From NCBI GenBank assembly GCA_001632425.1, contig KV425605.1:127822-191821 (forward strand): a stretch of DNA of 64,000 nt, given 5' to 3'. Origin of the DNA: Neolentinus lepideus HHB14362 ss-1. Lineage: Eukaryota; Basidiomycota; Agaricomycetes; Gloeophyllales; Gloeophyllaceae. The notes under the pieces are model-generated. The model was given only the letters and a program-made list of their open reading frames with translations. It was not told the origin of the DNA and made no database searches. The position numbers and the translations under genes were made by a program. This document shows, in pieces, positions 1 to 11,790 of this stretch; the stretch's first letter is position 1, and every line of letters begins with the position of its first letter.

Positions 1-715
1 GCCGCTGCTTGCGCAGGTGGTGTCAAGGGTATGGCCGGTAAACGCGGCGGCAGTGTCAAGAGCGCAGCCGTCAGACGTATGTAATGTCATCTGGTTCGTC
101 TGCCCGAGATTGACACCTTCCACGACATCGATCTCACCACCCGCGGGCCAGTTGGGGCCAGTCGACCACCAGGCGGGCCACACACCGCAACCATGGGGCA
201 TCGAGTAGAAATCTGCGATGAAGAGGCCTTGCGTGTAGGTCTTCTTAGATTGTATACGCACACTGCAACATCAAAGCTTCTCAGCTACCGGATTCATGGA
301 CAGAAGAAAATCGTGATACACACGACTTGCGATTGCCACCCACGGCGACAGTGCTCTTATCATCGACGGCGATCACGGTAGTGTTATCGCTCTGGACATA
401 CGCCAGACCCGAGGACGTCGCTTCCGATTGTGAAACGAAGTCGACATTTCCGTTGGTAGGGTCTGCACCAGTGAAGAAATCCCAGCCACTACACGCGTTT
501 TGTAAGATGGCGATATAGCACAATGAGGCGCGGACATACTCGAAGAAAGACTGTCCCTGGTAGATGTCCTGAAGCTTATACGTTGTCCCTGCTCGGGGAT
601 GAACTTGAGAGGTTGGTTGGCGGCTCCGGTGCCTAACGTAGTTTACATGGGGATGGCCAGCCAAAACCCCCTGAAGCAGGAACGCGAGAAAGAGCGCGGT
701 GATGAATCGTTGCAT
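1..715 (-). CDS. GH16 endo-beta-1,3(4)-glucanase-like secreted enzyme, cut by the window edge
   Basis: The gene runs leftward off the window. Exons are 540-715, 324-488 and 1-262 on the minus strand, with introns 489-539 and 263-323. The ATG at 715 opens a typical signal peptide (MQRFITALFLAFLLQGVLAG). The longer upstream reading frame is not needed. The mature part contains the GH16 motif series YQGQSFFDGWDFFTG, GNRKSVRI and PAGGEIDVVEG. In the last, the first Glu is the family nucleophile, the Asp assists and the second Glu is the acid/base. NQMTLHTSDGC follows, as in fungal laminarinase-type members. Established for the family: hydrolysis of beta-1,3(4)-glucans in the cell wall or substrate. 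The C-terminal part lies outside the window, so completeness cannot be judged. Confidence 0.88.
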
Positions 716-1860
716 GTTGCAGGTCGTGAAAGGAAGTGGTCGGGAAGGGAGGGGATCTAAGGGGCGGAGGGGATGGGGAGAAAGAGTGGAAAAGAGGGTG
801 TTAAAAGAGAGAAGATGGTGGTTGGAGGTAAGTGGAAATTTGACGGTATTGTTCCTCCAAACCTGTGGCGCTGAGTGCCAAAAATAGCCTTCCTTTTGTG
901 CATTGATTGGCCTGAATGTGCCACGTGTGCGTGACCAAAGTGTCGGCTGCGTTGGAAAATTAACAAAGCCGTCGACATCGTCGTCTTCGTTGTCGGCAGC
1001 AAAGCAGTTGGCAGAAATGACATGCATGCAGGGCGCGTGCTGTGAGCGGATTCCTAAGGTGTAGAAAGGCATTGGCCCAAAATGTGTGCACTCTGATCCG
1101 CGGAATCAGAGAAAGATCTGAGGCCTGGCCTTCACGGGGTGTTCGTTCCCATCCAGAATAGATATCCCGGATGTATGGCCAGAATGAAAGTCTGATGGAC
1201 ATGGTCATCCTGAAAAGGTCTTCATGGATCCTATTCCTGTATCCAAGGGTGAGGATGCGGGTAGAGTTAAAGTAGACAACCACAGTCTCTCGTGTCCCGC
1301 CGGCCATGGTACGAAGGAAACTTGCGACGCTGGTGACGACCGGATGCCCGAATGCGACTTGACCAGTTCGGAGCGCCATCGCATGGCCTCGGTTTCGATT
1401 CTAATCTCTTACCTGGATGCCTCTAATTCGCAACCCCGTATCACGTCTGGCATACGTTCCTGGATGAAAAGCTCTTCGACGATGGCGCCATTACCTCGTG
1501 TCTTGGCAAGCCTCAGTAACCAAGGAAGTAAAATCGTTTAAGGAAAGTTGGAACCAAGACTGCTTGAGCATACGGCGGCTAGCAGAAGGCATCGCGCAAA
1601 TATCTAGGGATCATCATTGTTATGAAAGAAGGGATGCAAACTTTCGATCCACGTGTGTTTATTTATGGTTGATGGACGCAAGGAGCATGTAGGACTGCTG
1701 CAGAGCCGGCGCGCTTCAAGCAGTCTTGCATACGACTCGCGTCCGAAACCTGATACCAAAGGTTGTCGATGCTTACCTTATATGAGATCCAACCCTAAAG
1801 AGATACAGAGTAGTGAGTAACCGCACCAAATGAAAGACTTCGGACCGGAAGCCAAGCTCC
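716..1860. other. Intergenic, no gene seen
   Basis: This holds the upstream region of the GH16 gene and about 800 bases of unassigned sequence. Open frames here are short, lack splice-consistent partners and look like chance frames. The last 8 bases (1853-1860, CAAGCTCC) are the left target duplication of the next element. Confidence 0.5.
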
Positions 1861-3228
1861 TAGGGTTCGGGGAAATTGGGACCGGACCTAATTGACCACT
1901 GAAATTTACCAGCTGACAGGCCGTAGGCCTAATTAACGGGTGTAATTTACTGTTATTTACTAACGGGGTCCGGGGCGGAGCCCCGGAGCGGACCGCGTTA
2001 ATTAACGCTAATTAACCGGTAAAATAGGGCTATTTTACATGTAAATTACAGGCTGGCAAGCTGTACCACACGTCCCAACGGAGCGGTTGTTCCACCGTAA
2101 CAGCATGAGTATCCTTTGTTACCTTGCTAGCACGTCCCGGCACCGGTGATTTTGGTCCGGTTACGGGGATAGCTCCATTTCTTGTGACACACTCGACTCC
2201 CAACACAACGTACGTATTTCTTATCCCCCGAGCCGTTACTATGAACACAGATCTTCGAGACTGATGCTAACAGTGGATGAAGCTTGGCGCCCGCTTGTCT
2301 TCCGTCTTGTTCTTCAGGTAGATCGGTCCACTCCGGGTCGGTGAAGTCTGTCGGTATGTGGCTTTCTAGCTTCTTTGGTTTGGGGCCTGGCTGGACTATG
2401 CTCGTATGGGACTCATTCATCTTAGCTGCTTCATCCTTGTGGTCTTCTTTGGCTTGATCAATGTTCATTTCATCTATGTCTGGCAACTACGGAGATGGTG
2501 AGCAGGTACTTTGCATTTGAGGATTGAACTCGGACTCACTTGCTTTCCGTGGATCTCATAAGTGAGCTTCGTAGAAGCGGTGATGTCTTCAAGCCATTTA
2601 TGGAGCAAGACCGAGTCGGGCAATGCTCCGAGGTACTGCGCCAATACGTCGACAACAGCCTCAATACCACGTCCGCGTTCTCGGATTGGCACGATCTCGG
2701 TGCGTGGTCCCCATTTAACTTCGAGTTGCTGGTTCACAGCCGTTTCGAGACCTTCTTCACGTAGCCATGTCTCGTCTGGTGCAAAACTATGAAATCCATA
2801 GAGAGAGTCGTTGGGTTGATGAAAAGGGACAGCATCAGGTAAATTCTGAAGATATACATGCAAGAGAGCTATGTTGTGTTTATAGTGGTTCTTGACCATG
2901 ATCGGTGAACTTGCAGGAGAGGACAGTGAAATTTGTAACGCACCACTCAAAGACGCACGTGGCGCAGCTACCATAGTCTCCTCGTACTATGCAGGTGGAC
3001 CGAGGTGTGTATTATACTTTAGAGCCATTAAAAAGAGATCCGTCATAGCTACTATGCACCCTGAATCATTGTCTTGTAAGCTTGTGTCCGTCCCAGACCA
3101 GTATTCCCAAATTAACCCAAATTTACGCCCTTCATTTGGGCCTGACCAAAATTACCGGTAAATTTCCTGTAAATTACAGGTGTTAAATAACCGAGGTAAT
3201 TTACACGTCCCAATTTCCCCGAACCCTA
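1861..3228 (-). mobile_element. Non-autonomous hAT-type DNA transposon, 1,368 bp
   Basis: The element has perfect 22-bp terminal inverted repeats at 1861-1882 and 3207-3228, starting TAGGGTTCGGGGAAAT. It is bracketed by identical 8-bp direct repeats CAAGCTCC at 1853-1860 and 3229-3236. An 8-bp target duplication plus TAG-start ends is diagnostic of the hAT superfamily. Subterminal regions are rich in short TAATTTAC, GTAAATT and TTAATTA words, a usual hAT feature. The inside is too short for a full transposase of about 600-800 residues, so the copy is deleted. It does hold a spliced open frame on the minus strand. The perfect ends and target duplication suggest recent insertion. Confidence 0.9.
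2127..2974 (-). CDS. Element-internal 264-residue open frame, possible truncated hAT transposase N-terminus
   Basis: Minus-strand exons 2540-2974 and 2127-2486 join across a 53-nt GTGAGT..TAG intron (2487-2539) without breaking frame, giving about 264 residues from the ATG at 2974. The first part is of unknown family. The C-terminal end has two spaced cysteines, a tryptophan and a PRNR stretch before a final cysteine. This resembles the start of the BED-type zinc finger seen near the N-terminus of agaricomycete hAT transposases. It then stops, so no catalytic DDE domain is present. It may be a deletion derivative or a host segment captured by the transposon. The BED reading is inference. Confidence 0.4.
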
Positions 3229-3419
3229 CAAGCTCCCCACATCAGCATGGCCTCAGGCTCTGCTAAATCGAACAATGCTGTTTGTGACCTTTGTTAAGGG
3301 ATCAAAGTTTCTGACAGTCATTCATCTTGAAGGCGCATACTGCAGCTCGCAGACCAGGGTAGGTGGACAACGGTGGACGTGGATGGCGAACGTTGAAGGA
3401 AATTCGCGAAGTACGACAC

Positions 3420-3976
3420 TAGGGTACGGTGAATAATTCGTCCTGAGTTTTTCACGTTGTTATTAACATCGGCGCCTCAAGTGTATTATTAACACGTGTT
3501 ATTAACATATGTAAAATAGTTAATAACAATGTGAAAAAGGAAAAGCTTGTTAAAAATATGTTTGCATCACCAATCCCAATCTACAGTGCTTGGTTTCGCC
3601 ACTGAGGGCTCCCCTGATGCCTGCTGCTTATCAGTGACCATAGACATACTGGCAGCAAGTCTCGCAGGAACACTGAGTTCAGATCAAACCAGAATCTGGC
3701 TAGCCAAGCATTCCTCTGAGTCCGGATAATTCACTGCTTCCTTCACGTAGTAGTCCATGGACCACTTGGCAGAGACCTCATAGACAGACATTGTCTGAGA
3801 TTCATAACATTGACCTCCAGAGAGAGGGGCAGGACTGTCAGTACAGGAATTTTTAACAATTAATAACAGCTCTATGTACCGGCCCATCCGGCCCTCGTTA
3901 TTAACACGTTATTAACGTGTTATTAACATGTGTTAATAACAATGTAAATAATACATGAATTATTCCCCGTACCCTA
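3420..3976. mobile_element. hAT-type MITE, 557 bp
   Basis: Terminal inverted repeats are TAGGGTACGGTGAATAATTC at 3420-3439 and its complement, with one mismatch, at 3957-3976. Identical 8-bp target duplications TACGACAC lie at 3412-3419 and 3977-3984. The subterminal parts contain many GTTATTAACA words in both orientations (about 3455-3540 and 3850-3950). No coding capacity is convincing. It is a different family from the element at 1861-3228, although both start TAGGGT and both sit within 2.2 kb upstream of the first BTB gene. Confidence 0.88.
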
Positions 3977-4145
3977 TACGACACGCGCGCGTTATTTGGC
4001 TTTGTGTGGACATCGAGGCCCGTGTGCTCCACGCCACAGACACGAGGTGCTTTTGCCTTTCAGCCCGTTCCATTGCTGTCTCTAGCTGCTTTTCAGCCAG
4101 CTGACTCTCAGGCTCTCGAAATTGGTGATATTTCTTAGTAGTGCA

Positions 4146-5157
4146 ATGGCTGTCTACCGTCCTGCAGGCGCACCCTTTAATCACGAGAGCGCAGACGTGA
4201 TACTCCGGAGTACGGACAATGTCGACTTTCGTGTTCACAAAGGCATTTTAGCCATCGCGTCGCCTTTCTTCAGCGACATGTTTGCTCTAGGGAAGGGTGT
4301 AGATGAAGAAGCCAAGACGGGATCGGAGGAAGTCAGTGATGGTCTGCAAGTCATCCCTATGATGGCAGAGGACAGCGAAGTGCTGGACAAGCTGCTTAGG
4401 TTTTGCTACCCTGTCGCGCAACCCGAGCTACAGACACTTGGAGAGCTCAAACCCGTCATGACAGCGGCAGTGAAGTATCAAGTTGAAAGAGTCGTAGACT
4501 GCTTGAGAAGTTTGTTGGTGTCGTCGAAGTTCGTGAACGAAGAGCCACTTCGCGTATTTGCCATTGCTCGCCAGCACAGCCTAGACAAAGAGACAGCGAC
4601 TGTGGCTCCATACGTTCTTCGCCATGGACTGCCCGGTCCATTCGTCGAGGAACTGAAATACATTCCTGCCTCAGCTCTCCATCGGTTATGGGAGCTTGAA
4701 AGGCGTTGCGGTAGTCTCACCGTGGCGCTAGCTACTGATTTCCAGTGGATCTCAAGCAGCAAGGCGGTCGACAAGAACTGGGTCTTTTTCAGATGCACCA
4801 ATGCCAATGCATGCGCCGCAAGCGGCGTGACGCTCACGATCGATGGACAAACTCTTACGCCCCGTGTCTGGTGGAAGGAGTATATGAGCCGAGCGGAAGC
4901 AGCGCTTCGCGCGAGACATTCAGGGTCGAGTGTTACCTCCTCGACTGTGCTGTGGCCTGCTTTCCAGGCTATGACGCGCTGTGCGACCTGTGGATCTGGC
5001 CAGGGTATGGATGATTTGAAGGCCTTCAGCGGGCTTTTTGCTCGTGAGATCGACAAGATTGTCTTTGAGGTCTGTCAGCGCAGATATGTCTCGTTGGGAC
5101 GGCGGCTGACTGTACTACGTTATTGACCAGATTGCGGAAGGGATAAAGTGGGACTGA
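4146..5157 (+). CDS. BTB/POZ domain protein (BTB-1, subfamily 2)
   Basis: Exons are 4146-5069 and 5131-5157 (intron 5070-5130), giving 316 residues. The ATG at 4146 is the first in frame; the upstream extension has only a TTG. Residues about 15-120 form a BTB fold: ADVILRSTDNVDFRVHKGIL, then IASPFFSDMF, then DSEVLDKLLRFCYPV. A family-specific helical region follows (RVFAIARQH). Near the C-terminus are two cysteine pairs, FFRCTNANAC and CATC. The short last exon, encoding IAEGIKWD, matches the terminal mini-exon of the other BTB genes here, which supports the splice. BTB domains mediate dimerisation and often Cul3 binding. The cellular role is not known. It lies just downstream of two hAT insertions. 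Confidence 0.82.
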
Positions 5158-5444
5158 TGACTTGCACCGAAAGTCCTGCTCTGGATCCCTTACAAAAATG
5201 GTTGTCATCACTGCACCGATTGTGAGATCTCTTGGTTCTTATAATGGAAAGGTGCCCACTGACCATGCTCTTTCCTACTTTGACGTAAGTCCCTTGGCTT
5301 TGGCGTCTATCTTGAGTTCATCGAAGGTCCGTTTATAGTTTGGTAGCTTTCTCAGATTTATACATAGCGTACTTCTTCCGAGAGAGGATCTTCTTATCCT
5401 ACCCTCTCCTCCGCGCGCACAGATATGTTCTCCAGCCACGTCCG

Positions 5445-6419
5445 ATGAACAGCGATTGCGTATCGACGATCTCCTCACGACTTCCTATTATTATGTCCGA
5501 CAGCGTCCCTCCTGATCTGACAATCAACACGTCTGATGGTACCGAGATTCGGACACACAAGCTCATATTGTCTGTCCACTCTTCGGTATTTCGGGATATG
5601 TTTGTTGTTGGAGGGACTGGTCAGGACCAAGTCTCGGTCTCGGAGGATCGTCAGACAATGGAAGCGTTGCTGCGCTGTTGCTACACTGGAGTCGCACTCA
5701 TTCTGGATAATCTTGATCTCAGAAGCTTATGGTCCGCACGTCTGGCAGCGCGGAAATATATGATGGAGGAGGCGGAGAGTCGGATTTTGCCCCGGGTGAA
5801 TGGCTATGTTCAACGCGAGCCCTTGCGAGTCTACGCCCTGGCCTGCCGAGACGGATTCGAGTCCGAAGCAAGAGAGGCCGCTCTCTCCAGTCTGCGACAG
5901 CCTGCCTTTCGTGGCTATGTTCCAGAGCTGGAAGAGATGTCGGCCGCCGACGGGGCAGTGATCCGATTGATGCGCTTCCGCGAGAAATGCGCGGATAGCG
6001 TCAGTGATCTCTTCTTCACTTGGATAAAGTATCATGAATTGGTCTTCACGGCCCCTTACGACAGACACAGCGGATCCTGTGCCTGCACGTATGCTCGGGC
6101 CATGCGTTCTGGCATAGAAGAAGACTATTGCTGGGGCTTGTACGCCAAGGGAGCGAGGAGCCTGCTCAAGAAGAAACCATGCGGGAATACTGTGATGACC
6201 AGCGATATTGTTTGGCCAACGCTACAGGTGGCTGCAACCTGCAAGAATTGCAGGAACCGCGCACATCAAGACATGGAAGAGTTTCTCCAGGCCTACGCAG
6301 AAATGGTGGACAAAACCACGAAACCTGTACGTCCTATCAGTGTGTTATAATCTTCGGGAGCTGAGCACTGATACCGCATGCAGATAGCTCAGACTACTAC
6401 GTTTACGGCGCATGCGTAG
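5445..6419 (+). CDS. BTB/POZ domain protein (BTB-2, subfamily 1)
   Basis: Exons are 5445-6326 and 6384-6419 (intron 6327-6383, GTACGT..CAG), giving 305 residues. The ATG at 5445 was chosen because the upstream frame begins with TTG; an internal ATG at 5493 is possible. The BTB domain begins DLTINTSDGTEIRTHKLIL and continues with VFRDMFVVGG and a VSVSEDRQTMEALLRCCYTG strand-helix block. Family landmarks follow: RVYALACRDGFE and VPELEEMSAAD. The C-terminal half has CACTYA and CKNC cysteine pairs. The terminal mini-exon encodes IAQTTTFTAHA. It is a close paralogue of the next gene and of the gene at 12554-13521. Confidence 0.82.
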
Positions 6420-6946
6420 CGCGGACGTCGTGCATTCGTGACGAGACGTCGTCTAGTGTACTTGTCTCCGGGTAAATTCAACCTGTCACCGAGTTGTTCC
6501 TTCCCGTAGAGCATGTCATTGCATGACCATCTGCCGATGTATCACGTACCTGGCCTTGTTTTCTGAGCATGGGTAGGGACGTATTTCACACAAGTCCCAC
6601 TTCTTCAAGTACAGCCATTACCAGACCGCTTGTGCCGGCACCGGTTTGACCTTGACTTGCTTCAAGCTCCAGAGCTCCAAGATTGGAAGTTCTGATATCC
6701 AATTCGATAATGCTGGACAACAGCATTCATGAAGCCCTCATGACACATCGATACATAGCCATACCGAGGTAGGCTGCGACTCGGAGTCTACGCCGTTCTC
6801 GGTATTTCTATTGCATCGGGTTTTTTATAGATCTATATTTGGCCATGTGCTAGACTTCCTATGCCAGATAAAAGCCTCACTGTCCACAACGCTAGCGCCT
6901 GTCTCTCCCTGTATCTGCAGCCTGCCAGTGCTACGCTTTGGAAACC
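6420..6946. other. Intergenic between two BTB genes
   Basis: Non-coding spacer of about 530 bases. No repeats, RNA gene or conserved frame were seen. The right end should hold the promoter and 5' leader of the next BTB gene. Confidence 0.5.
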
Positions 6947-7923
6947 ATGGTGGAAGAGAAGAACGGATCGACATATTCCCCGCAGAACGCTATCACAATC
7001 TGTGACGCTTTAACTCCTGATCTGACGATCAGTACGTCCGATGGTGTCAAGTTCTGGGTACACAAGTCTATCTTGTCTATCCAGTCCCCGATATTTCGTG
7101 ACATGCTCGTCGTCTGCGGCATCTCTCATGGCCACATCTCAGTGACCGAGGATCGCCACGCCATAGAAGGTCTGCTGCGCTTCTGCTATGCAGCGGATGA
7201 GCAGGCCCCTGTGGATGACACTGCCAAACTGTGGTCAATCAGGATGGCGGCAAGAAAGTATATGGTGGAAGGCGTAGAGAGGCGAGTGATGCAATATGTG
7301 AAGGATAGGATCTGCGACGAGCCGCTGCGCGTGTACGCGCTCGCCTGCCGGGACGGCTGTGAGGCGGAAGCGAAGGACGCCGCGCGTTCCACTCTACGCC
7401 AGCCCGCGATGCCCGCGTACGTCGCAGAGCTCGAGGAGATGACTGGCGGGGCGCTGTACCGACTGACCCAGTACCGCCAGCAATGTGTGGCCGCGGTCGC
7501 TTCTCTGGACTTTGGTCCAATAGTTCAGGACAAGTATGTCTTCTGCGACTGGCTGGGTCACAAGGATCCCTGTGGTCAGATGCACGCGAAAGCGTTGAAT
7601 AAGGGCGAGGGCAGATACTGCTGGGGCGAGTACGTCAAGGAGACGAAGGTGTTGCTGGGAGACAGGCCAAGCGGCGACGTCGTCAAAGATCCCGACCTTG
7701 TCTGGTCGGCCTTGGCCTGCGCCGCCGCTTGCCAACATTGTAAAACTCGGGCGTATAGGGACTTCACGAGTTTCGTGGATGCCTATGCGGCCGAGGTAGA
7801 CCGCATTACCATGCAGGTACGTCGCATATCATGGATTCTGAGGTGACAAGACACTCGATTATAGCTTTCATTCCATAGCTAGCCGAGGAGACGACGTTCA
7901 CAGGCGGATCTGCCAAATGTTGA
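6947..7923 (+). CDS. BTB/POZ domain protein (BTB-3, subfamily 1)
   Basis: Exons are 6947-7816 and 7879-7923 (intron 7817-7878), giving 304 residues. The ATG at 6947 follows a TTG-only upstream extension. The BTB domain runs from DLTISTSDGVKFWVHKSIL through IFRDMLVVCG to HAIEGLLRFCYAA. Downstream are RVYALACRDGCE and VAELEEMTGGALYRL, as in its paralogues. A CQHC pair lies near the C-terminus, and the last exon encodes LAEETTFTGGSAKC. GC content is higher in the middle third (about 7320-7500) than in the neighbouring paralogues. A protein-interaction role is known for the domain; the partner is unknown. Confidence 0.82.
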
Positions 7924-9788
7924 GTTGATTAAGGCGATGCTGAGCTCGGTCTACTTTACAAAAGTGCAGTGACCTACAATTTCTGCTTCTGATGTACTGC
8001 CAGATGACTCGTCTTGGTATTGAGTTTGATGTCGGTGCTGTGTACGTCTTACCTGAGATATTCGTGAGGCGGTGCGTAAGGAACTAGTCCAGGAGTTCCT
8101 CCAGAGAGCAAAGCGAATTACTCCAACGGTATTTCGTGTGACCATGAGGTGTCCACCGGTACCGTAGTCAGTTATCTCTAGTTATACATCCTCGTCTAAC
8201 TAGTGACCCACAGTCCAGGCGATCGTAAGTCTCTGAGATGGATCCACCTTTCTGTCCTTGACAGGTCCGCCGTGTATTTCATGACGTTCCGTGCGAGACA
8301 ACTACACCACCATCGCCGCGCGTCACGTCCAAAACTTGGCGTGCCTGGGCGGTTGATCGTGCACAGCTCGTCTTGCCTGCTCGATTGACTTTTCGGATGG
8401 ATGCAGGCACCGGGGCCGGGTGATAGTCGGGTGTAGGTTTTGTGTAGTAGGTGAAGTTCTTGTTTTATCTATACTGTGAGATGCTCCGGCGCTTTGTTGT
8501 TCCAGATATGTTTCGCCATTTGGGCAGTCGATATCCTGTTTATGTGGCTGCGTCGTTATCATGGTGTGGCATTGTTGACTTGTTAGTTGAAGGTTGAGGT
8601 GATAAAGTAGCCTCCGGTCCCGCCTCTCTCGAATCAGCCACCGTGACTTCCGTATTGGGATATGTTATTTAGACAAACATTTCGAGCATTTCCACCCTTT
8701 GCACTCATGGGATGGCGTAATGGGCCATCCGCTCTATTGTGGACTCTTTCTCGTTGATAGTACTTTCTATTGATGCTGACATTTAGATCATTTCTCATGT
8801 CGCAGTCAACTTGTCAAGCTTATGTAGATGATTGACTCGCGGCGATCTAGAGAAGTTATCGGCACGCTGAATAGTAATCTCTAAATAGGTCAATTCATTG
8901 TGCAAATACTGGCGTCCGAATGGGACTCGATATTCCATGCATGCCAGCGATCCACCGGCGTACATGTCACTGCGATTGCGTGCAGATCTGTGTCTCGCTA
9001 TCGTTTGTGTCGTCTACAAATTGGCCGCTGAAACTGGGGAGCCCCGTGGTCGTCCAGTATTTCCATATTGGTTCGCGTTATCGTCGGCGAGACGCTTTGC
9101 GAACAATAGTGAAATACGCTAGGGTGAGGGATCTTGTCCGATTGCAGTATAGATTAATGGCAATGGACTACATTCAAACAGAGATCCGTGCTTCCCTCGG
9201 GCGACAATGGGCGAGATCTGAGACTGATAAGACAACGGTAAGCGGGTGAATTGAAGACGAGGACGATGGCAGTAAGATAAAATAAGATGATGTAAAACGA
9301 TGGCACAGGAACCAACATGCGGCCGTACGCAGGCGAATTAAAGCCCCACGAAATACGAAATTGGCCGGACGAGTGTGACAGTTGGATGTGCAGCTGTAGA
9401 GGCGTTTATGTTGCCTGACTCTGGAACTAAACGACGTGAGAATGACTGCAAGGAGTTAAGGAGTATTTGTGTGGCCTTGCTAAGCACCGAGGAATCACAA
9501 ATAGGTTGGTCGTTTGATGGATGTGGCACCACTGGCGGGCGTCTGGGTCGGGGCCATTAGATAGGACTCTTCCAAGCTGGCACGCGGTGTTAAATGGGAC
9601 AGATTCAACTCAATGACACTGTCTATTCTCAGCGCAGAAAAATATTTGACGTGGAACCGCGGTACGAGGGACATACTGGCAACGGCTGTATAGGCCCAGC
9701 GGTAAAGTAGACGATATACTCCGTATACAATGGTCCTAGTATAAGTGACGATGCGGCCGCGGCAAATCAACCAGTGGAGAGGACAAAA
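7924..9788. other. Long intergenic region, no gene recognised
   Basis: About 1.9 kb between a BTB gene and HMG-CoA synthase. Several frames of 60-110 codons exist, but none joins to others through plausible introns or resembles a family I know. No inverted-repeat element with a target duplication was found. Confidence 0.45.
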
Positions 9789-9789
9789 A

Positions 9790-9903
9790 ATTGGCCAATC
9801 AGAGTAAACGCGCCGCTAAGGGGGTCTCCCTCCGTGACACCTCCGTTCATCGAACCATTTTCTGGGTGACAGAAACACCCCATTAATCGCCGGCCCTATA
9901 TAA
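9790..9903 (+). promoter_or_regulatory. CCAAT and TATA elements of the HMG-CoA synthase promoter
   Basis: A palindromic double CCAAT box (ATTGGCCAATCAG) lies at 9790-9802 and a TATATAA box at 9897-9903, about 76 bases before the ATG at 9979. The spacing fits a focused RNA polymerase II core promoter with an upstream CBF/HAP site. No sterol-response element was confidently identified. Confidence 0.6.
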
Positions 9904-9978
9904 CTTCTCGTATTCCCTGCTTTGCGTCAACACTGCTTCCCCACATCCTCGCCCTCACTCCAGTACACGCCCTCCACC

Positions 9979-11790
9979 ATGACCGTCCCCATTGTCAACA
10001 CCGTCGCTGATGAGCTCCAGACCCGTCCTCGTCCCAAGGATGTCGGTATCCTTGGTATGGAGATGTACTTCCCGCGCAGGGTGAGTACAACCTTGATCGT
10101 CTCGATTGACGCGTGTCCGACGTTGCCGCCAGTGCATCTCGGAGGAGGAGCTTGAGGAGTTCGATGGTGTCCCCAAGGGCAAGTACACCATCGGTCTGGG
10201 CCAGCAATACATGGCGTGCACGGACGACCGCGAGGACATCAACTCTTTCGCGCTCACAGGTCAGTCGTGCGCTCGTACGGTGTCAAGTCACCCTCTGATT
10301 GAATAAACAGTCGTCGCCAACCTGATGGAAAAGTACAACGTCGACCCAAGGTCCATCGGACGTCTCGATGTCGGTACCGAGACGATTATCGACAAATCTA
10401 AATCCGTCAAGACCGTCCTCATGGACCTTTTCGCCGAATCCGGCAACTCGGATATCGAGGGCATTGATTCCAAGAACGCCTGTTACGGTTCCACTGCTGC
10501 CCTCTTCAACGCTATCAACTGGGTCGAGTCCAGCTCATGGGATGGCCGCAATGCTATTGTTTTCGCCGGTGATATCGCTATTTACGCAGAGGGTGGTGCT
10601 CGGCCGGTAGGAGGCGCCGGTGCCTGTGCCATGCTTATTGGCCCTAATGCGCCTCTCGTGTTTGAGCGTGAGTATCATCATCCATGCAACTCGGGACTCG
10701 ATCCCTTTCTTTTCCCATTCATCATGTCTATCATTTCCTGTCTTCGGTCAGGCACCTTCTATTACCGGCCTAGTATTCTCGCCTGAGTATCGCCGCTGAC
10801 AGTGACTTCCAGCTATCCACGGTACGTACATGGCCAATACCTACGACTTCTACAAGCCCAAGCTCGATTCGGAGTACCCTGAGGTTGACGGCCCTCTCTC
10901 TATCACCACCTACCTCACCGCCCTCGACAACTCCTACTCCCGTTTCCGCGAGAAGACGGCCAAGGCCAAGAAGCTCTCGCAAATCCACTCTAACGGAGTC
11001 AACGGCAAGACGAACGAGGACCCTAAAGCCGTCTTCAGCCTCGATGACACCGACTACCACGTCTTCCACAGCCCATACGGCAAGCTTGTCCAGAAGGGTC
11101 ACGCTCGGCTGGTAAGCCCGTTATCTCCTCCGCCCTGATCGCGATCTCATATCTTATCTACCTCCCGCAGCTGTACAATGACTTCATCTCCGCCCCCTCC
11201 GACTCTAAATTCTCCTCCGTCGACCCCGCCTTCCTCCAAGTCTCCCCCGCCGCCTCCCTGACCGACAAGGTCCTCGAGAAAGCCTTTACGGGCTTCGCCA
11301 AGGACGCGTACGCCGCGCGCGTGGCGCCCTCCATGCACTGCGCGAAGCGCTGCGGGAACATGTACACGGCGTCGCTGTACGGCGGCCTCGCGTCGCTCGT
11401 GGCCGCAGTCGACCCGGCTGAGCTCAAGGGCAAGCGCATCAGCATGTTCGCGTACGGCTCTGGCGCTGCCTCCTCGTTCTACACCATCCGTGTCAAGGGC
11501 GACACGACGGAGATCCGCGAGAAGCTCGACCTGATCAACCGTCTCGCGAGCATGAAGGTTGTGCCCTGCCAGGAATACGTTGATTCTCTTCACGTGCGTG
11601 CCCTTTTTGTTTAATAGATGGACTGCAGATCTCACTTTATTTATGTGTTATTTAGCTGCGTGAGCTGAACCACAACGCTGCGGCGTACAAGCCCGCGGGC
11701 GCGATCGAGAACGTGTGGCCAGGTTCGTTCTACCTCGAGGAGATCGACGCCAAGTACAGACGCAAGTACGGGCGGGCCCCGGTGGCATGA
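9979..11790 (+). CDS. ERG13: Hydroxymethylglutaryl-CoA synthase
   Basis: Six exons (9979-10080, 10133-10259, 10311-10667, 10813-11111, 11171-11593, 11656-11790) give 480 residues, the usual length. The enzyme condenses acetyl-CoA with acetoacetyl-CoA to HMG-CoA in the mevalonate/ergosterol pathway. The N-terminus has [14 protein letters not shown]. The catalytic cysteine is at about residue 134 in [32 protein letters not shown] and [10 protein letters not shown] follow. The active-site histidine lies in [18 protein letters not shown], and [13 protein letters not shown] closes the thiolase fold. The protein ends GRAPVA. All five introns preserve frame. It sits inside a BTB gene cluster, but nothing links their functions. 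It appears intact. Confidence 0.96.
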
